Part shown: one piece after another, positions 17,073 through 24,353 of the stretch
Layout: each line of letters opens with the position of its first letter
Position numbering within the stretch: the first letter of the stretch is position 1
NCBI GenBank assembly: GCA_020430445.1
Contig: JAGQJZ010000003.1
Span: forward strand, 1 to 64,000
Length of the DNA stretch: 64,000 nucleotides
Reading direction: 5' to 3'
Origin: Nitrospina sp.
Lineage (GTDB): Bacteria > Nitrospinota > Nitrospinia > Nitrospinales > Nitrospinaceae
Translations under genes and position numbers: made by a program
Notes under the pieces: model-generated
The model's input: only the letters and a program-made list of their open reading frames with translations
What the model was told of the DNA's origin: nothing
Databases searched by the model: none

Positions 17073-17495
17073 ATGATATCTCAAACCGCTGAATACGCTT
17101 TAAGGGCCGTGGTTGCCCTGGCCCAGCATCCGGACAACCCCCTGACCACCGCTGAAATTGCGCAGGCGACCAAGGTGCCGGAATTCTATCTTTCAAAGGT
17201 ATTGCACGGCCTGGCCAAAGGGGAGATTGTCGTTTCCAAAAGGGGGGTCAACGGGGGCTACAGTTTGAGCCGCCCGGGCGACCAGATCAAATTGCTCGAC
17301 ATCATCAATGCCGTGGACCCGATAAAGCTGATAAAAAGCTGTCCTTTGAAGTTGAAAACCCACTCCAAAAATCTCTGCGCCCTGCACAAAAGAATCAATC
17401 AATCCATTCTATTGATGGAAGAGGTTTTCCGCGGAGCCACGATCCAGATGATTCTGGAAGAGCCTTCCCAAAGCATCCCCCTGTGTGAATCCTAG
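17073..17495 (+). CDS. Rrf2-family transcriptional regulator (NsrR-like)
   Basis: The 140-residue repressor has the Rrf2 winged helix (residues 1-75; TTAEIAQATKVPEFYLSKVLHGLAKGEIV, then RGVNGGYSL). Cys90 and Cys102 line up with two of the three cluster cysteines of NsrR/IscR. The middle cysteine is missing, with His97 and His105 nearby as possible substitutes. A third Cys (138) is at the tail. It is divergent from the haemoglobin-ric-nirK cluster, and two dyads lie between them. It probably senses NO or redox state through an Fe-S cluster and represses both directions. Confidence 0.88.
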   Translation: MISQTAEYALRAVVALAQHPDNPLTTAEIAQATKVPEFYLSKVLHGLAKGEIVVSKRGVNGGYSLSRPGDQIKLLDIINAVDPIKLIKSCPLKLKTHSKNLCALHKRINQSILLMEEVFRGATIQMILEEPSQSIPLCES

Positions 17496-17528
17496 GTTTT
17501 GTTTGACGGGCAGGTGGGCGTCGCGTTT

Positions 17529-18317
17529 TCATGAAATCATCACGCTGCGCATGGAGATTCCCTGGTGCGCGATGCCTTCAACGGGAAAGGTGACGCGCTC
17601 CTCTTCTCTCTGCAACGCCATGATGTAGAGCAGGGGCAGGAAATGCTCCGGCGTGGGGACGGAGAGGCGCGCGATTTCTCCCAGCGATTCATAGTCCAGA
17701 ATCTTCTGATGATCTCCCTCCAGTAAACACTGCTTCACTGCTTCGTCGAATTCCACCGCCCAATCGGCCGGTTCCGCTTCGGCGGCCGGGTCGAGGCGTC
17801 CGAGATTGTGCACGATGTTGCCGCTGCCCAGTATGAGAACGCCTTCGTCCCTCAACCAGCGGAGTTCCTGTCCGATGGCGAAATGCGTTTTGGGGGGCAG
17901 GCCGCCGTCCAGGCTGAACTGCAGCACGGGGATGTCGGCCGCAGGGTACATGGGGGCCAGGACGCCCCAGGTGCCGTGGTCCAGCCCCCGGTCGAACTCA
18001 AGGTCAATCCGGGTGAGCCGGGTTTGGGACTGGATCCGCTTGGCGAGCGCGGGAGACCCCGGAGCCGGGTATTGAATGTCGTACAGGGCCTGCGGGAAAT
18101 TCGCGAAATCGTGCACGGTGCGAGGCATCTCCATCGCCGTGACGCGGGTGCCGGCGGTCACCCAGTGCGCGGACACGCACAGGATGGCCCTGGGCCTGGG
18201 GAGGCACCGGCCCAGAATTTTCCAACTGCTGGAAAACCGGTTGTGCTCGATGACGTTCATGGGGCTGCCGTGTCCGAGAAACAGGGCGGGCATGGGTTTA
18301 TTGTCTGCGGTGTTCAT
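17529..18317 (-). CDS. ygiD: DODA-type extradiol aromatic ring-opening dioxygenase
   Basis: This 262-residue class III extradiol enzyme matches 4,5-DOPA dioxygenase (LigB superfamily). The metal-binding and catalytic histidines are in FLGHGSPMN, SAHWVT, LDHGTWG and GSGNIVHNL. It would open a catechol-type ring in the cytoplasm using O2. It is the last gene of a four-gene minus-strand operon and starts 50 bases after the intradiol dioxygenase stop. The natural substrate cannot be read from the sequence. Catechols or quinol breakdown products are likely given the neighbours. Confidence 0.88.
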   Translation of the reverse strand: MNTADNKPMPALFLGHGSPMNVIEHNRFSSSWKILGRCLPRPRAILCVSAHWVTAGTRVTAMEMPRTVHDFANFPQALYDIQYPAPGSPALAKRIQSQTRLTRIDLEFDRGLDHGTWGVLAPMYPAADIPVLQFSLDGGLPPKTHFAIGQELRWLRDEGVLILGSGNIVHNLGRLDPAAEAEPADWAVEFDEAVKQCLLEGDHQKILDYESLGEIARLSVPTPEHFLPLLYIMALQREEERVTFPVEGIAHQGISMRSVMIS

Positions 18318-18367
18318 GTGACTCTCGATTCAAGCGGTTTCGATGAATGCTTTCGTCCTGCACCCCG

Positions 18368-19216
18368 TTACAGGGTGAGAACGAAATCGTAATGCCCGAC
18401 CAGACCGTCGGTTATTGTTCCGGAAGGATCGGGCCGGTATTCCACGATGAGGCCTTCCTGTTCTTTTTCCGGAATCCGTTCGCTCCTTAAAATGCCGTCG
18501 CGGGCATTCAACTGTTGAATGAACTCGTTGTGCGCGATGTGCTCGCCTTTGAAATAAAGCTGGGTCACCAGTTGGGGAAGCCCCGGCGCGCTGATCATGA
18601 AATGCAGGTGTGGCGGGCGGTACCAGCCGTTGCCCAGGCTGGGCCGGTCTTCCCCTCCTTCGTTGCCGATACGCACGGGGTAGAACCCGGGGACGATGGT
18701 TTTGAACCTGTAATTCCCCTGGGCGTCGGTGATGCTCCGGCCCCAGTACTGGAAATGCGGGTCGTGTTCGCGGTCGATCCATTCTCCGGTGACGGGGTGC
18801 TGGAAACGGGGCGTTTCCGTGTCGCCGCGGTGGTTGTAGCGCCCGCTGGCCGAGGCGTTCCACATGATGAGCACCGCCCCGGGCAGCGGCACCAGTTGGT
18901 CTCCCCTGCGGTTGAGCACCTGGCCCTGGATATAGACGGTCTGTCCCCTGGCCGACTCGGCGTGGCCCTGGATCCGGGTGAGGTCGCTGTCGTTGGCTTC
19001 GCTGATGGGCAGCCGGAAGTCCAGGTTCTCGCGCACCTCATGCACCGGGTCTCCATCGTCCGGGAAAAACGGGCCGAGGGTTTGCCGGGGGGTGGGAGAT
19101 TTCAGCGTGCGTCCGAAAGCGGAACCGGTGAACCAGGTGCTTGCAATCGTTCCCAGGGCTCCCGCTCCGGTCAGGATGAAGTGACGCCGCGATACCGTTT
19201 CTTTTGTCTCGTTCAT
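18368..19216 (-). CDS. Tat-exported intradiol ring-cleavage dioxygenase
   Basis: The 282-residue protein starts at the ATG preceded by AAAGGA. It carries a twin-arginine signal (SRRHFILTGAGALG), so it is folded before export. The catalytic Fe(III) ligands of the intradiol family are recognisable: Tyr in GRYNHRGD, Tyr in the GNGWYRPPHLHF region, and the HLH pair. Such enzymes split catechols between the hydroxyls. Export to the periplasm is unusual for a catabolic dioxygenase and suggests detoxification or an extracellular substrate. It sits between the cytochrome b561 and extradiol dioxygenase genes. Confidence 0.85.
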   Translation of the reverse strand: MNETKETVSRRHFILTGAGALGTIASTWFTGSAFGRTLKSPTPRQTLGPFFPDDGDPVHEVRENLDFRLPISEANDSDLTRIQGHAESARGQTVYIQGQVLNRRGDQLVPLPGAVLIMWNASASGRYNHRGDTETPRFQHPVTGEWIDREHDPHFQYWGRSITDAQGNYRFKTIVPGFYPVRIGNEGGEDRPSLGNGWYRPPHLHFMISAPGLPQLVTQLYFKGEHIAHNEFIQQLNARDGILRSERIPEKEQEGLIVEYRPDPSGTITDGLVGHYDFVLTL

Positions 19217-19270
19217 GACGAATCCTTTCATTTCATTAAAGGCCGGAACCGTGTTGTCCGGCCTGGGGAT

Positions 19271-19846
19271 TTATTTTGAAGCTGCCGGCGGCTCGTTTTT
19301 GGTGACGGAGCACATCCTGCCGAGGAAGTTTTCCCGCGAATCAAAATGCCGTCTCAGGATCAGGGAAACATGGGCCGTCACGAAAGCCACGATGATGAAC
19401 GCCGTGATGCGGTGCGCGTATTTCCCGATCTCATGCAGGACTGCGCTCTTGCCGATCAGGTCCGGCACTTCGAACAATCCGAAGAATTTGAAACCGTGTC
19501 CACCGGCCATGGAGTACACATAGCCGAACAGGGGCATCAGGAGCATCACCGCGTACAGGCCGGTTTCCAGGAACTTGAACGCCTTCTTTTCAAAAGCGGA
19601 CATGGAGTCGGGCCAGGGCGGCAGCGGATTCCGCTTGCGCCACGCCAGCCGGGCGAGGGCGAGAAAAAACAGCGTGACGCCCATCGACTTGTGCGTCACA
19701 AACAAGGCGGCGGGATAATAGTCCTTGCTCGCCACGCCGTTCATGACAATTGCGATCACGAACTGGAACAGGAAGAGGGTGAAAATGGTCCAGTGAAATC
19801 CCCGGGCAATGCTGCCGTACCGATGGTTCGAATCCGTCGCTTCCAT
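19271..19846 (-). CDS. cytochrome b561-type membrane protein
   Basis: This 191-residue protein has four transmembrane helices and the paired histidines of the bacterial cytochrome b561 family (ARGFHWTIF, FVTHKSMG, VLHEIGKYAHR, VTAHVSLI), able to hold two b haems. These proteins pass electrons between quinol and a periplasmic or membrane partner. The ATG at 19846 is preceded by GAGGAAA. It lies 44 bases after doxX and 54 before the intradiol dioxygenase gene, consistent with one transcript. Confidence 0.88.
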   Translation of the reverse strand: MEATDSNHRYGSIARGFHWTIFTLFLFQFVIAIVMNGVASKDYYPAALFVTHKSMGVTLFFLALARLAWRKRNPLPPWPDSMSAFEKKAFKFLETGLYAVMLLMPLFGYVYSMAGGHGFKFFGLFEVPDLIGKSAVLHEIGKYAHRITAFIIVAFVTAHVSLILRRHFDSRENFLGRMCSVTKNEPPAASK

Positions 19847-19890
19847 AACAAGTTTCCTCTGGCTGGAGTTGAGAGTTTGGGTTGAATGCA

Positions 19891-20397
19891 TCAATGAGCG
19901 AACAGCGCCGGTTTCGTTGCGGAGAGGCTGGTGTCGCGTTTTCCGGGAAGCCGCTCCGCGACCCAGCGGTCGAGGGAGAAGCGTCCGCCGCCGGAAATGG
20001 CCAGGGCCACGGCCATGCCGATGGCGAGCAGGTGGAATTCAAACCCTTCTCCCGCCTGTTGTCCCGACCAGTTCATGAAAAACCCGTTGCTCGAGTGCGC
20101 CGTGATCGCCGCACCGGCCATGATGGCGCCGATGCCGAAGGCGCTCAGGCGGGTGAACAAACCGGCGATCAGCCCCAGGCTTCCGAGAAATTCTCCGGCG
20201 ATCACCAGCAGGGCGACCACCATCGGCAGTCCCATCTTTTGGGTCAGAAATCCCAGCGTGCCTTCGAGCCCGTGTCCGCCAAACCAGCCGAGGACTTTTT
20301 GCGCGCCGTGGGGAAAAATCACCAGCCCCAGCATGACGCGCAGGGCCAGAGGTGAATAGCCGTTTCCGGTTCGGAATATTTTATGAATCCAGTCCAT
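19891..20397 (-). CDS. DoxX family membrane protein
   Basis: This 168-residue protein has four transmembrane helices with DoxX family features (ALRVMLGLVIFPHGAQKVLGWFGG, GEFLGSLGLIAGLFTRLSA, GEGFEFHLLAIGMAVAL). DoxX relatives in other bacteria take part in thiosulfate-quinone oxidation or in catechol/quinone detoxification beside ring-cleaving dioxygenases (the CatD and MhqP cases in Bacillus). The latter fits here. It is the first gene of the operon, with GGAGG seven bases before the ATG and a sigma-54 promoter about 50 bases upstream. Confidence 0.88.
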   Translation of the reverse strand: MDWIHKIFRTGNGYSPLALRVMLGLVIFPHGAQKVLGWFGGHGLEGTLGFLTQKMGLPMVVALLVIAGEFLGSLGLIAGLFTRLSAFGIGAIMAGAAITAHSSNGFFMNWSGQQAGEGFEFHLLAIGMAVALAISGGGRFSLDRWVAERLPGKRDTSLSATKPALFAH

Positions 20398-20446
20398 GTC
20401 CAGACCTCCGTTCAAGAGTGATGAATATTAAGCTCATGTGCTATTG

Positions 20447-20462
20447 AGCAAGGCGCGTGCCA
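20447..20462 (-). promoter_or_regulatory. sigma-54 promoter of the doxX operon
   Basis: On the minus strand the sequence is TGGCACG-CGCC-TTGCT, an exact match to the -24/-12 consensus TGGCACG-N4-TTGCW. Transcription would start near 20436, leaving a leader of about 40 bases with a GGAGG site. The adjacent divergent gene encodes a sigma-54 activator. Confidence 0.9.
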
Positions 20463-20553
20463 AAAGCGCGATTTTCAAATAAACTATTGTTTTTATTGAT
20501 ACTTATTTAGATGGAGTGGTTTTGTGTAATATTTGTTTTCAGTTTTAAATTTT

Positions 20554-20583
20554 AATTCCGTTGTTATGGAACGGAATTCCGTT
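20554..20583. promoter_or_regulatory. triple half-site, probable upstream activator sequence
   Basis: The nonamer AATTCCGTT occurs at 20554-20562 and 20575-20583, with its inverse AACGGAATT at 20570-20578. The last two overlap to make a perfect 14-bp palindrome. The centre is about 130 bases upstream of the predicted doxX start, the usual distance for a sigma-54 activator. The sites also overlap the activator's own promoter, so autoregulation is likely. Confidence 0.75.
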
Positions 20584-20588
20584 ATAAT
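20561..20588 (+). promoter_or_regulatory. sigma-70 promoter of the activator gene, possibly leaderless
   Basis: TTGTTA (20561-20566) and the exact consensus TATAAT (20583-20588) are 16 bases apart. The predicted start of transcription, near 20595, coincides with the ATG at 20594, and no Shine-Dalgarno sequence is visible. A leaderless messenger is the simplest reading. Confidence 0.65.
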
Positions 20589-20593
20589 GAGAC

Positions 20594-22222
20594 ATGAACG
20601 ATTCCAGTCATCCGGCCCAGGTCATCGCTAAAATGAGGAACCTCCTTTTGGCCATGCCCCAGGAGAGGAGCGTGACCTCCCTGCTCGATATGGTGGTGCG
20701 TCAGTATGCCGAGGACACGTCCCTGGCGCTCAGCCGAATCTGGCTCATCCGCCCGGGAGACCAGTGCCAGACCTGCAAATTGAGGGACGAGTGCCTGGAC
20801 CGGACCCGTTGTCTGCACCGGGTGGCCGAGGCTTACAGCGAGGGAGCCGAGCCGGAGCAAGGCGAGGGCGCGGACGATTTCGCCCGGGTTCCACTGGGGA
20901 CCGGCAAGATTGGCCGCTGTGCGGTCACGGGAGAGACGGCGGATTTGTCCTCCGCGCAAGACCTCGAGTTTTCTGTCTCCCCAACCTGGGCGCTCCGGAT
21001 CAAGGCGCTGGGCCTGGCGGTGGTGCCCATCGTGTTTCAGGGCAGGGTACTGGGGGTGAACAGTTTTGTCCCCTGGAAAGAAGTGGACATGGAAGGCGAG
21101 GGGCTTTTCTGGGGCCGGCTGGTGGCGGATCACCTTGCCGTCTCCATCGCCAATGCCGAGGCGTTCGAAAAAATTGAAGAACTGAACCGGCAACTGGCGG
21201 AAGACAATGAAATCCTGAACCATGAACTGGAGGAGGCCACCGCCTACGGCGAACTCCTGGGGAAAAGCCCGCCTTTGAAGACGGTGGCCCGGCAGATTGA
21301 GATGGTGGCGGGAACGGATGCCAGCGTTCTGATCACCGGAGAATCTGGAACGGGCAAGGAACTGGTCGCCCGTGAAATCCACAACCGGAGTGCGCGGTCG
21401 AACAGGCCGTTCATCAAAGTCAATTGCGCCGCGATTCCGAGAGACCTGTATGAAAGTGAATTTTTCGGGCACATCAAGGGGTCTTTCACGGGAGCGGTTC
21501 AGGACAGGAAAGGACGTTTTGAACTGGCGGATGGAGGGACGCTGTTTCTCGACGAGGTGGGTGAGATTCCGCTGGATGTGCAGAGCAAGCTGTTGCGCGT
21601 CGTGCAGGAGGGCGAGTACGAGCGCATTGGCGATGAACGCACCCGCGCCACCGATGTTCGCATTCTTGCCGCCACCAATCGCGATCTCAAACGGGAAATC
21701 AAAAACGGAATTTTCCGCGAGGACCTGTTTTACCGGTTGAATGTTTTCCCGGTCGAACTTCCTCCGTTAAAGGAACGTAAAGAGGATATCCCCCTCCTGG
21801 TCAATCATTTCCTGAACCTGACATCGCGAAAATTCAACAAACCGGTCAGGCCGCTGTCGGCGGCCAGGATGTCGGCGCTGCAAAAATACGATTGGCCGGG
21901 GAACATCCGGGAGTTGCAAAATTTAATTGAACGTGCGGTGATCCTTTGCAAGGACGGCAAGGTGAACATCGAAATTCCAAAACCGCATGATGAGGACGCG
22001 TTCGCAGGGGAGGGTCCCGCTGCCGGCATCCCCGGCGACATGGTGATTCCGGAAGAGGAAATGAAGCGCCGGGAAAAAGAGAATATGCTGCGTGCCCTGA
22101 ACCAGTGCGGCGGAAAAATTTATGGAGAGGGTGGGGCGGCGAAACTGTTGGGGATCAAACCGACCACTCTCACCACACGCATCCGGGCCATGGGCGTAAA
22201 GAAAAGGTTCTTTCCGGAATAA
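20594..22222 (+). CDS. sigma-54-dependent activator with four-cysteine GAF domain
   Basis: The 542-residue enhancer-binding protein has an N-terminal GAF domain (residues 20-195), a helical linker, an AAA+ domain (235-460; GESGTGKE Walker [10 protein letters not shown] Walker B) and a Fis-type helix-turn-helix (500-540). The sigma-54 contact loop reads GSFTGA instead of GAFTGA. The GAF domain holds Cys58, 61, 67 and 73 (CxxC-x5-C-x5-C), which may bind a metal or Fe-S cluster. It is divergent from the doxX operon, whose promoter is sigma-54 type, and probably controls it in response to redox or an aromatic ligand. Confidence 0.93.
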   Translation: MNDSSHPAQVIAKMRNLLLAMPQERSVTSLLDMVVRQYAEDTSLALSRIWLIRPGDQCQTCKLRDECLDRTRCLHRVAEAYSEGAEPEQGEGADDFARVPLGTGKIGRCAVTGETADLSSAQDLEFSVSPTWALRIKALGLAVVPIVFQGRVLGVNSFVPWKEVDMEGEGLFWGRLVADHLAVSIANAEAFEKIEELNRQLAEDNEILNHELEEATAYGELLGKSPPLKTVARQIEMVAGTDASVLITGESGTGKELVAREIHNRSARSNRPFIKVNCAAIPRDLYESEFFGHIKGSFTGAVQDRKGRFELADGGTLFLDEVGEIPLDVQSKLLRVVQEGEYERIGDERTRATDVRILAATNRDLKREIKNGIFREDLFYRLNVFPVELPPLKERKEDIPLLVNHFLNLTSRKFNKPVRPLSAARMSALQKYDWPGNIRELQNLIERAVILCKDGKVNIEIPKPHDEDAFAGEGPAAGIPGDMVIPEEEMKRREKENMLRALNQCGGKIYGEGGAAKLLGIKPTTLTTRIRAMGVKKRFFPE

Positions 22223-22649
22223 AAAAGCACGCCCGCCATGCAGCCCGGCCGCGGATGTTTCCAAACGCGCCGCGACGCTATCCCTTTGTTTAAAACGTTT
22301 TCTGCCGGCTCCACCGCCTAAATTCAACCCGCCGCTGCCTGCAATCTGTTCCGGTGCCCGGTTTTATCCTGGGAGGTTCTTTCAGTCTGTTGTTTTATAA
22401 TGATCTACCTGGCTGCTTTCTGGCTGCGAAAAAAGGTGGACTTGGCTGCTCACTGCGATTCCACTGGAGTCAGGCCCCGGTGTCGTTTCAAAAGGGGCGC
22501 GGAGGAGGGCAAAGTGGTAAAACTGTATGGAGCGTTTGTTTTGTATTACGGCTGTTCCCTGAAAATCGGGGATGGGCTGGGCATCTTGGGACATTGCAGG
22601 ATATGGAAATGAAGGAAGGTTTTGCATGACATTCAACTGAGGAAGTTTG
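22223..22649. other. intergenic region without recognised gene
   Basis: Several short open frames cross this 427-base stretch, but none has a convincing start, domain or codon pattern. No strong terminator was found after the activator gene. The end supplies GAGGA, the ribosome-binding site of the next gene. Confidence 0.5.
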
Positions 22650-23561
22650 ATGCCACAAAATTCCCAAATCCTGATCGTGGATGACAACCACTCCAATGTG
22701 GACGTCTTAAAGCGGTCTCTTGAAACCAAAGGCTACGGTATTTCAATAGCGCCGAGCGGGGAAGTCGCGTTGAAAATCGCTCCGAAATTGAAACCCGACC
22801 TGATTTTGATGGACCTCATGATGCCGGGAATGGATGGATTTGAAACGTGTAAAAAAATCAAAGAACTCCCGGAAATTCAGGATGTGCCCATTATCTTTGT
22901 TACGGGTAAGACGGAGACCGAGGATATTGTGAAGGCTTTCCGCGTTGGCGGGGTCGATTACATATCAAAGCCGTTCCGGGAGGAAGAGATCCAGGCCCGG
23001 GTGGCGGCGCAAATTCGTATAAGAAAGTTGATCGGAGAAAAAGAGAAACTGATTCAGGAACTCGACCTGATTTCCAGGATCGACCCTCTCACCCGGTTGT
23101 CCAACCGCCGGGACATCCAGGAGGTCCTGGGCCGCGAATTGTCTAGATGCCAGCGGTATGAAAACGAGTTTTCCATCATTATGGGAGATATCGATTTTTT
23201 CAAAAAAGTAAATGATCAATACGGTCATGACATGGGGGACAACGTTTTGAAAGAAGTGGCGGGAATGCTTCAAAATGAAGTCCGGAAAATCGACAAGGTG
23301 GCCCGGTGGGGCGGCGAAGAATTTCTCATTGTGCTTCCCGACACGGATTTGCCCGGCGCGTACCGCGTGGCTGAAAAAATAAGGGCCGCGGTGGAGCTCA
23401 GGGAAAGCCGGTTCGATGAGGCGATTGTAAAACTCACGATGAGTTTCGGCGTGGCGGGAATTTCAGAGGTGGGAGGAAAAATCGAAGAGATGATCAAGCT
23501 TGCGGATTTGAGGTTGTACAAAGCGAAGGATCAGGGCCGGAACAAGGTGGTTTCCGACTGA
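22650..23561 (+). CDS. response regulator with diguanylate cyclase (GGDEF) output
   Basis: This 303-residue protein has the same receiver-GGDEF layout as the protein at 8978-9910. The phospho-acceptor is Asp55 (LILMDLMMPGMDG) and the signature is RWGGEEF. An I-site RKID lies five residues before the signature, predicting feedback inhibition by c-di-GMP. The ATG at 22650 follows GAGGA. A PilZ c-di-GMP receptor gene lies 192 bases downstream on the same strand, so producer and effector may work as a pair. Confidence 0.93.
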   Translation: MPQNSQILIVDDNHSNVDVLKRSLETKGYGISIAPSGEVALKIAPKLKPDLILMDLMMPGMDGFETCKKIKELPEIQDVPIIFVTGKTETEDIVKAFRVGGVDYISKPFREEEIQARVAAQIRIRKLIGEKEKLIQELDLISRIDPLTRLSNRRDIQEVLGRELSRCQRYENEFSIIMGDIDFFKKVNDQYGHDMGDNVLKEVAGMLQNEVRKIDKVARWGGEEFLIVLPDTDLPGAYRVAEKIRAAVELRESRFDEAIVKLTMSFGVAGISEVGGKIEEMIKLADLRLYKAKDQGRNKVVSD

Positions 23562-23753
23562 TGCGGCCCCGGCCCCGGGCCTGGGACTGCCGGGCTGTGG
23601 TGCTGTTTGGACAACCCCGGCCGTCCGGAACTTTCCCATGGGGGAAAAGGAAATGGGGTTGCAAAAGCGGGGCTTGCCTGTTCCAATAATAAAAGGTGCG
23701 AGGTTTTTTGAGGCAGAATTTTAACAACCCTGGTCCGGGAAAAGAAGGTCCTC

Positions 23754-24077
23754 ATGGAAGAAAAAAGAGCGTGTCCCCGAATCAACAATGATGTGACCGT
23801 CTCCGTCGGAGGCGAAAATTTTCTGGTTCTGGTCGATGTGGTGGACCTGAGTCGTGAAGGGATTTGTTTTCTGGCCGACACGCCGTTCAAGGACAATGAC
23901 TGTGTCTATATTTTGTTTACGGGCGCGAAGGGAATCGATGAAACCGAACTGGAAGCACGCATCTGGCGCAGCCAGCCCTCGGGGGATTCCGCCCGTCCTT
24001 ACAAAGTCGCGGCCGTGTTTGTGGACGCCAACGTGAATTACCTTGATAACGTGGCGGCCCTCATGGAGAATTCCTGA
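23754..24077 (+). CDS. PilZ-domain c-di-GMP binding protein
   Basis: The 107-residue protein consists of a single PilZ domain. Both nucleotide-binding motifs are present: RxxxR as Arg5-Ala-Cys-Pro-Arg9, and DxSxxG as DLSREG near residue 35. It should change shape or partner on binding c-di-GMP. It lies just downstream of a diguanylate cyclase gene. The output target is not evident; motility, adhesion or matrix are common in the family. Confidence 0.88.
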   Translation: MEEKRACPRINNDVTVSVGGENFLVLVDVVDLSREGICFLADTPFKDNDCVYILFTGAKGIDETELEARIWRSQPSGDSARPYKVAAVFVDANVNYLDNVAALMENS

Positions 24078-24353
24078 ACCGGCGATGGCCTTGCACTCGT
24101 TTGGGTGCCTTGAGCCCGGGGTGCCCGGACGCCATCGTAGAACGTTTGACGTGTGCCGGTTGTGCTCCCGGATATTGTCCTGTTCCGGTTTTATTCCCTT
24201 TCCCAGACAGAGTAGTGGCCAGCATGATGAGCGGCAAGGCGCGCTCTCCCTCCCGGGGCCGGTTGTTCCGTGCCGGAAGCGGTCCGTGCCAGCGGATCCG
24301 GCTGGCCGTTTACATCGCCTGCATGGCCAATCGCCAGTGTCCCGTTCGTTAAA

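Noticed and set aside
22354-22629. Short open frames before the second RR-GGDEF gene
   Set aside because: No ribosome-binding site, domain or consistent codon pattern; both strands are open at similar lengths.
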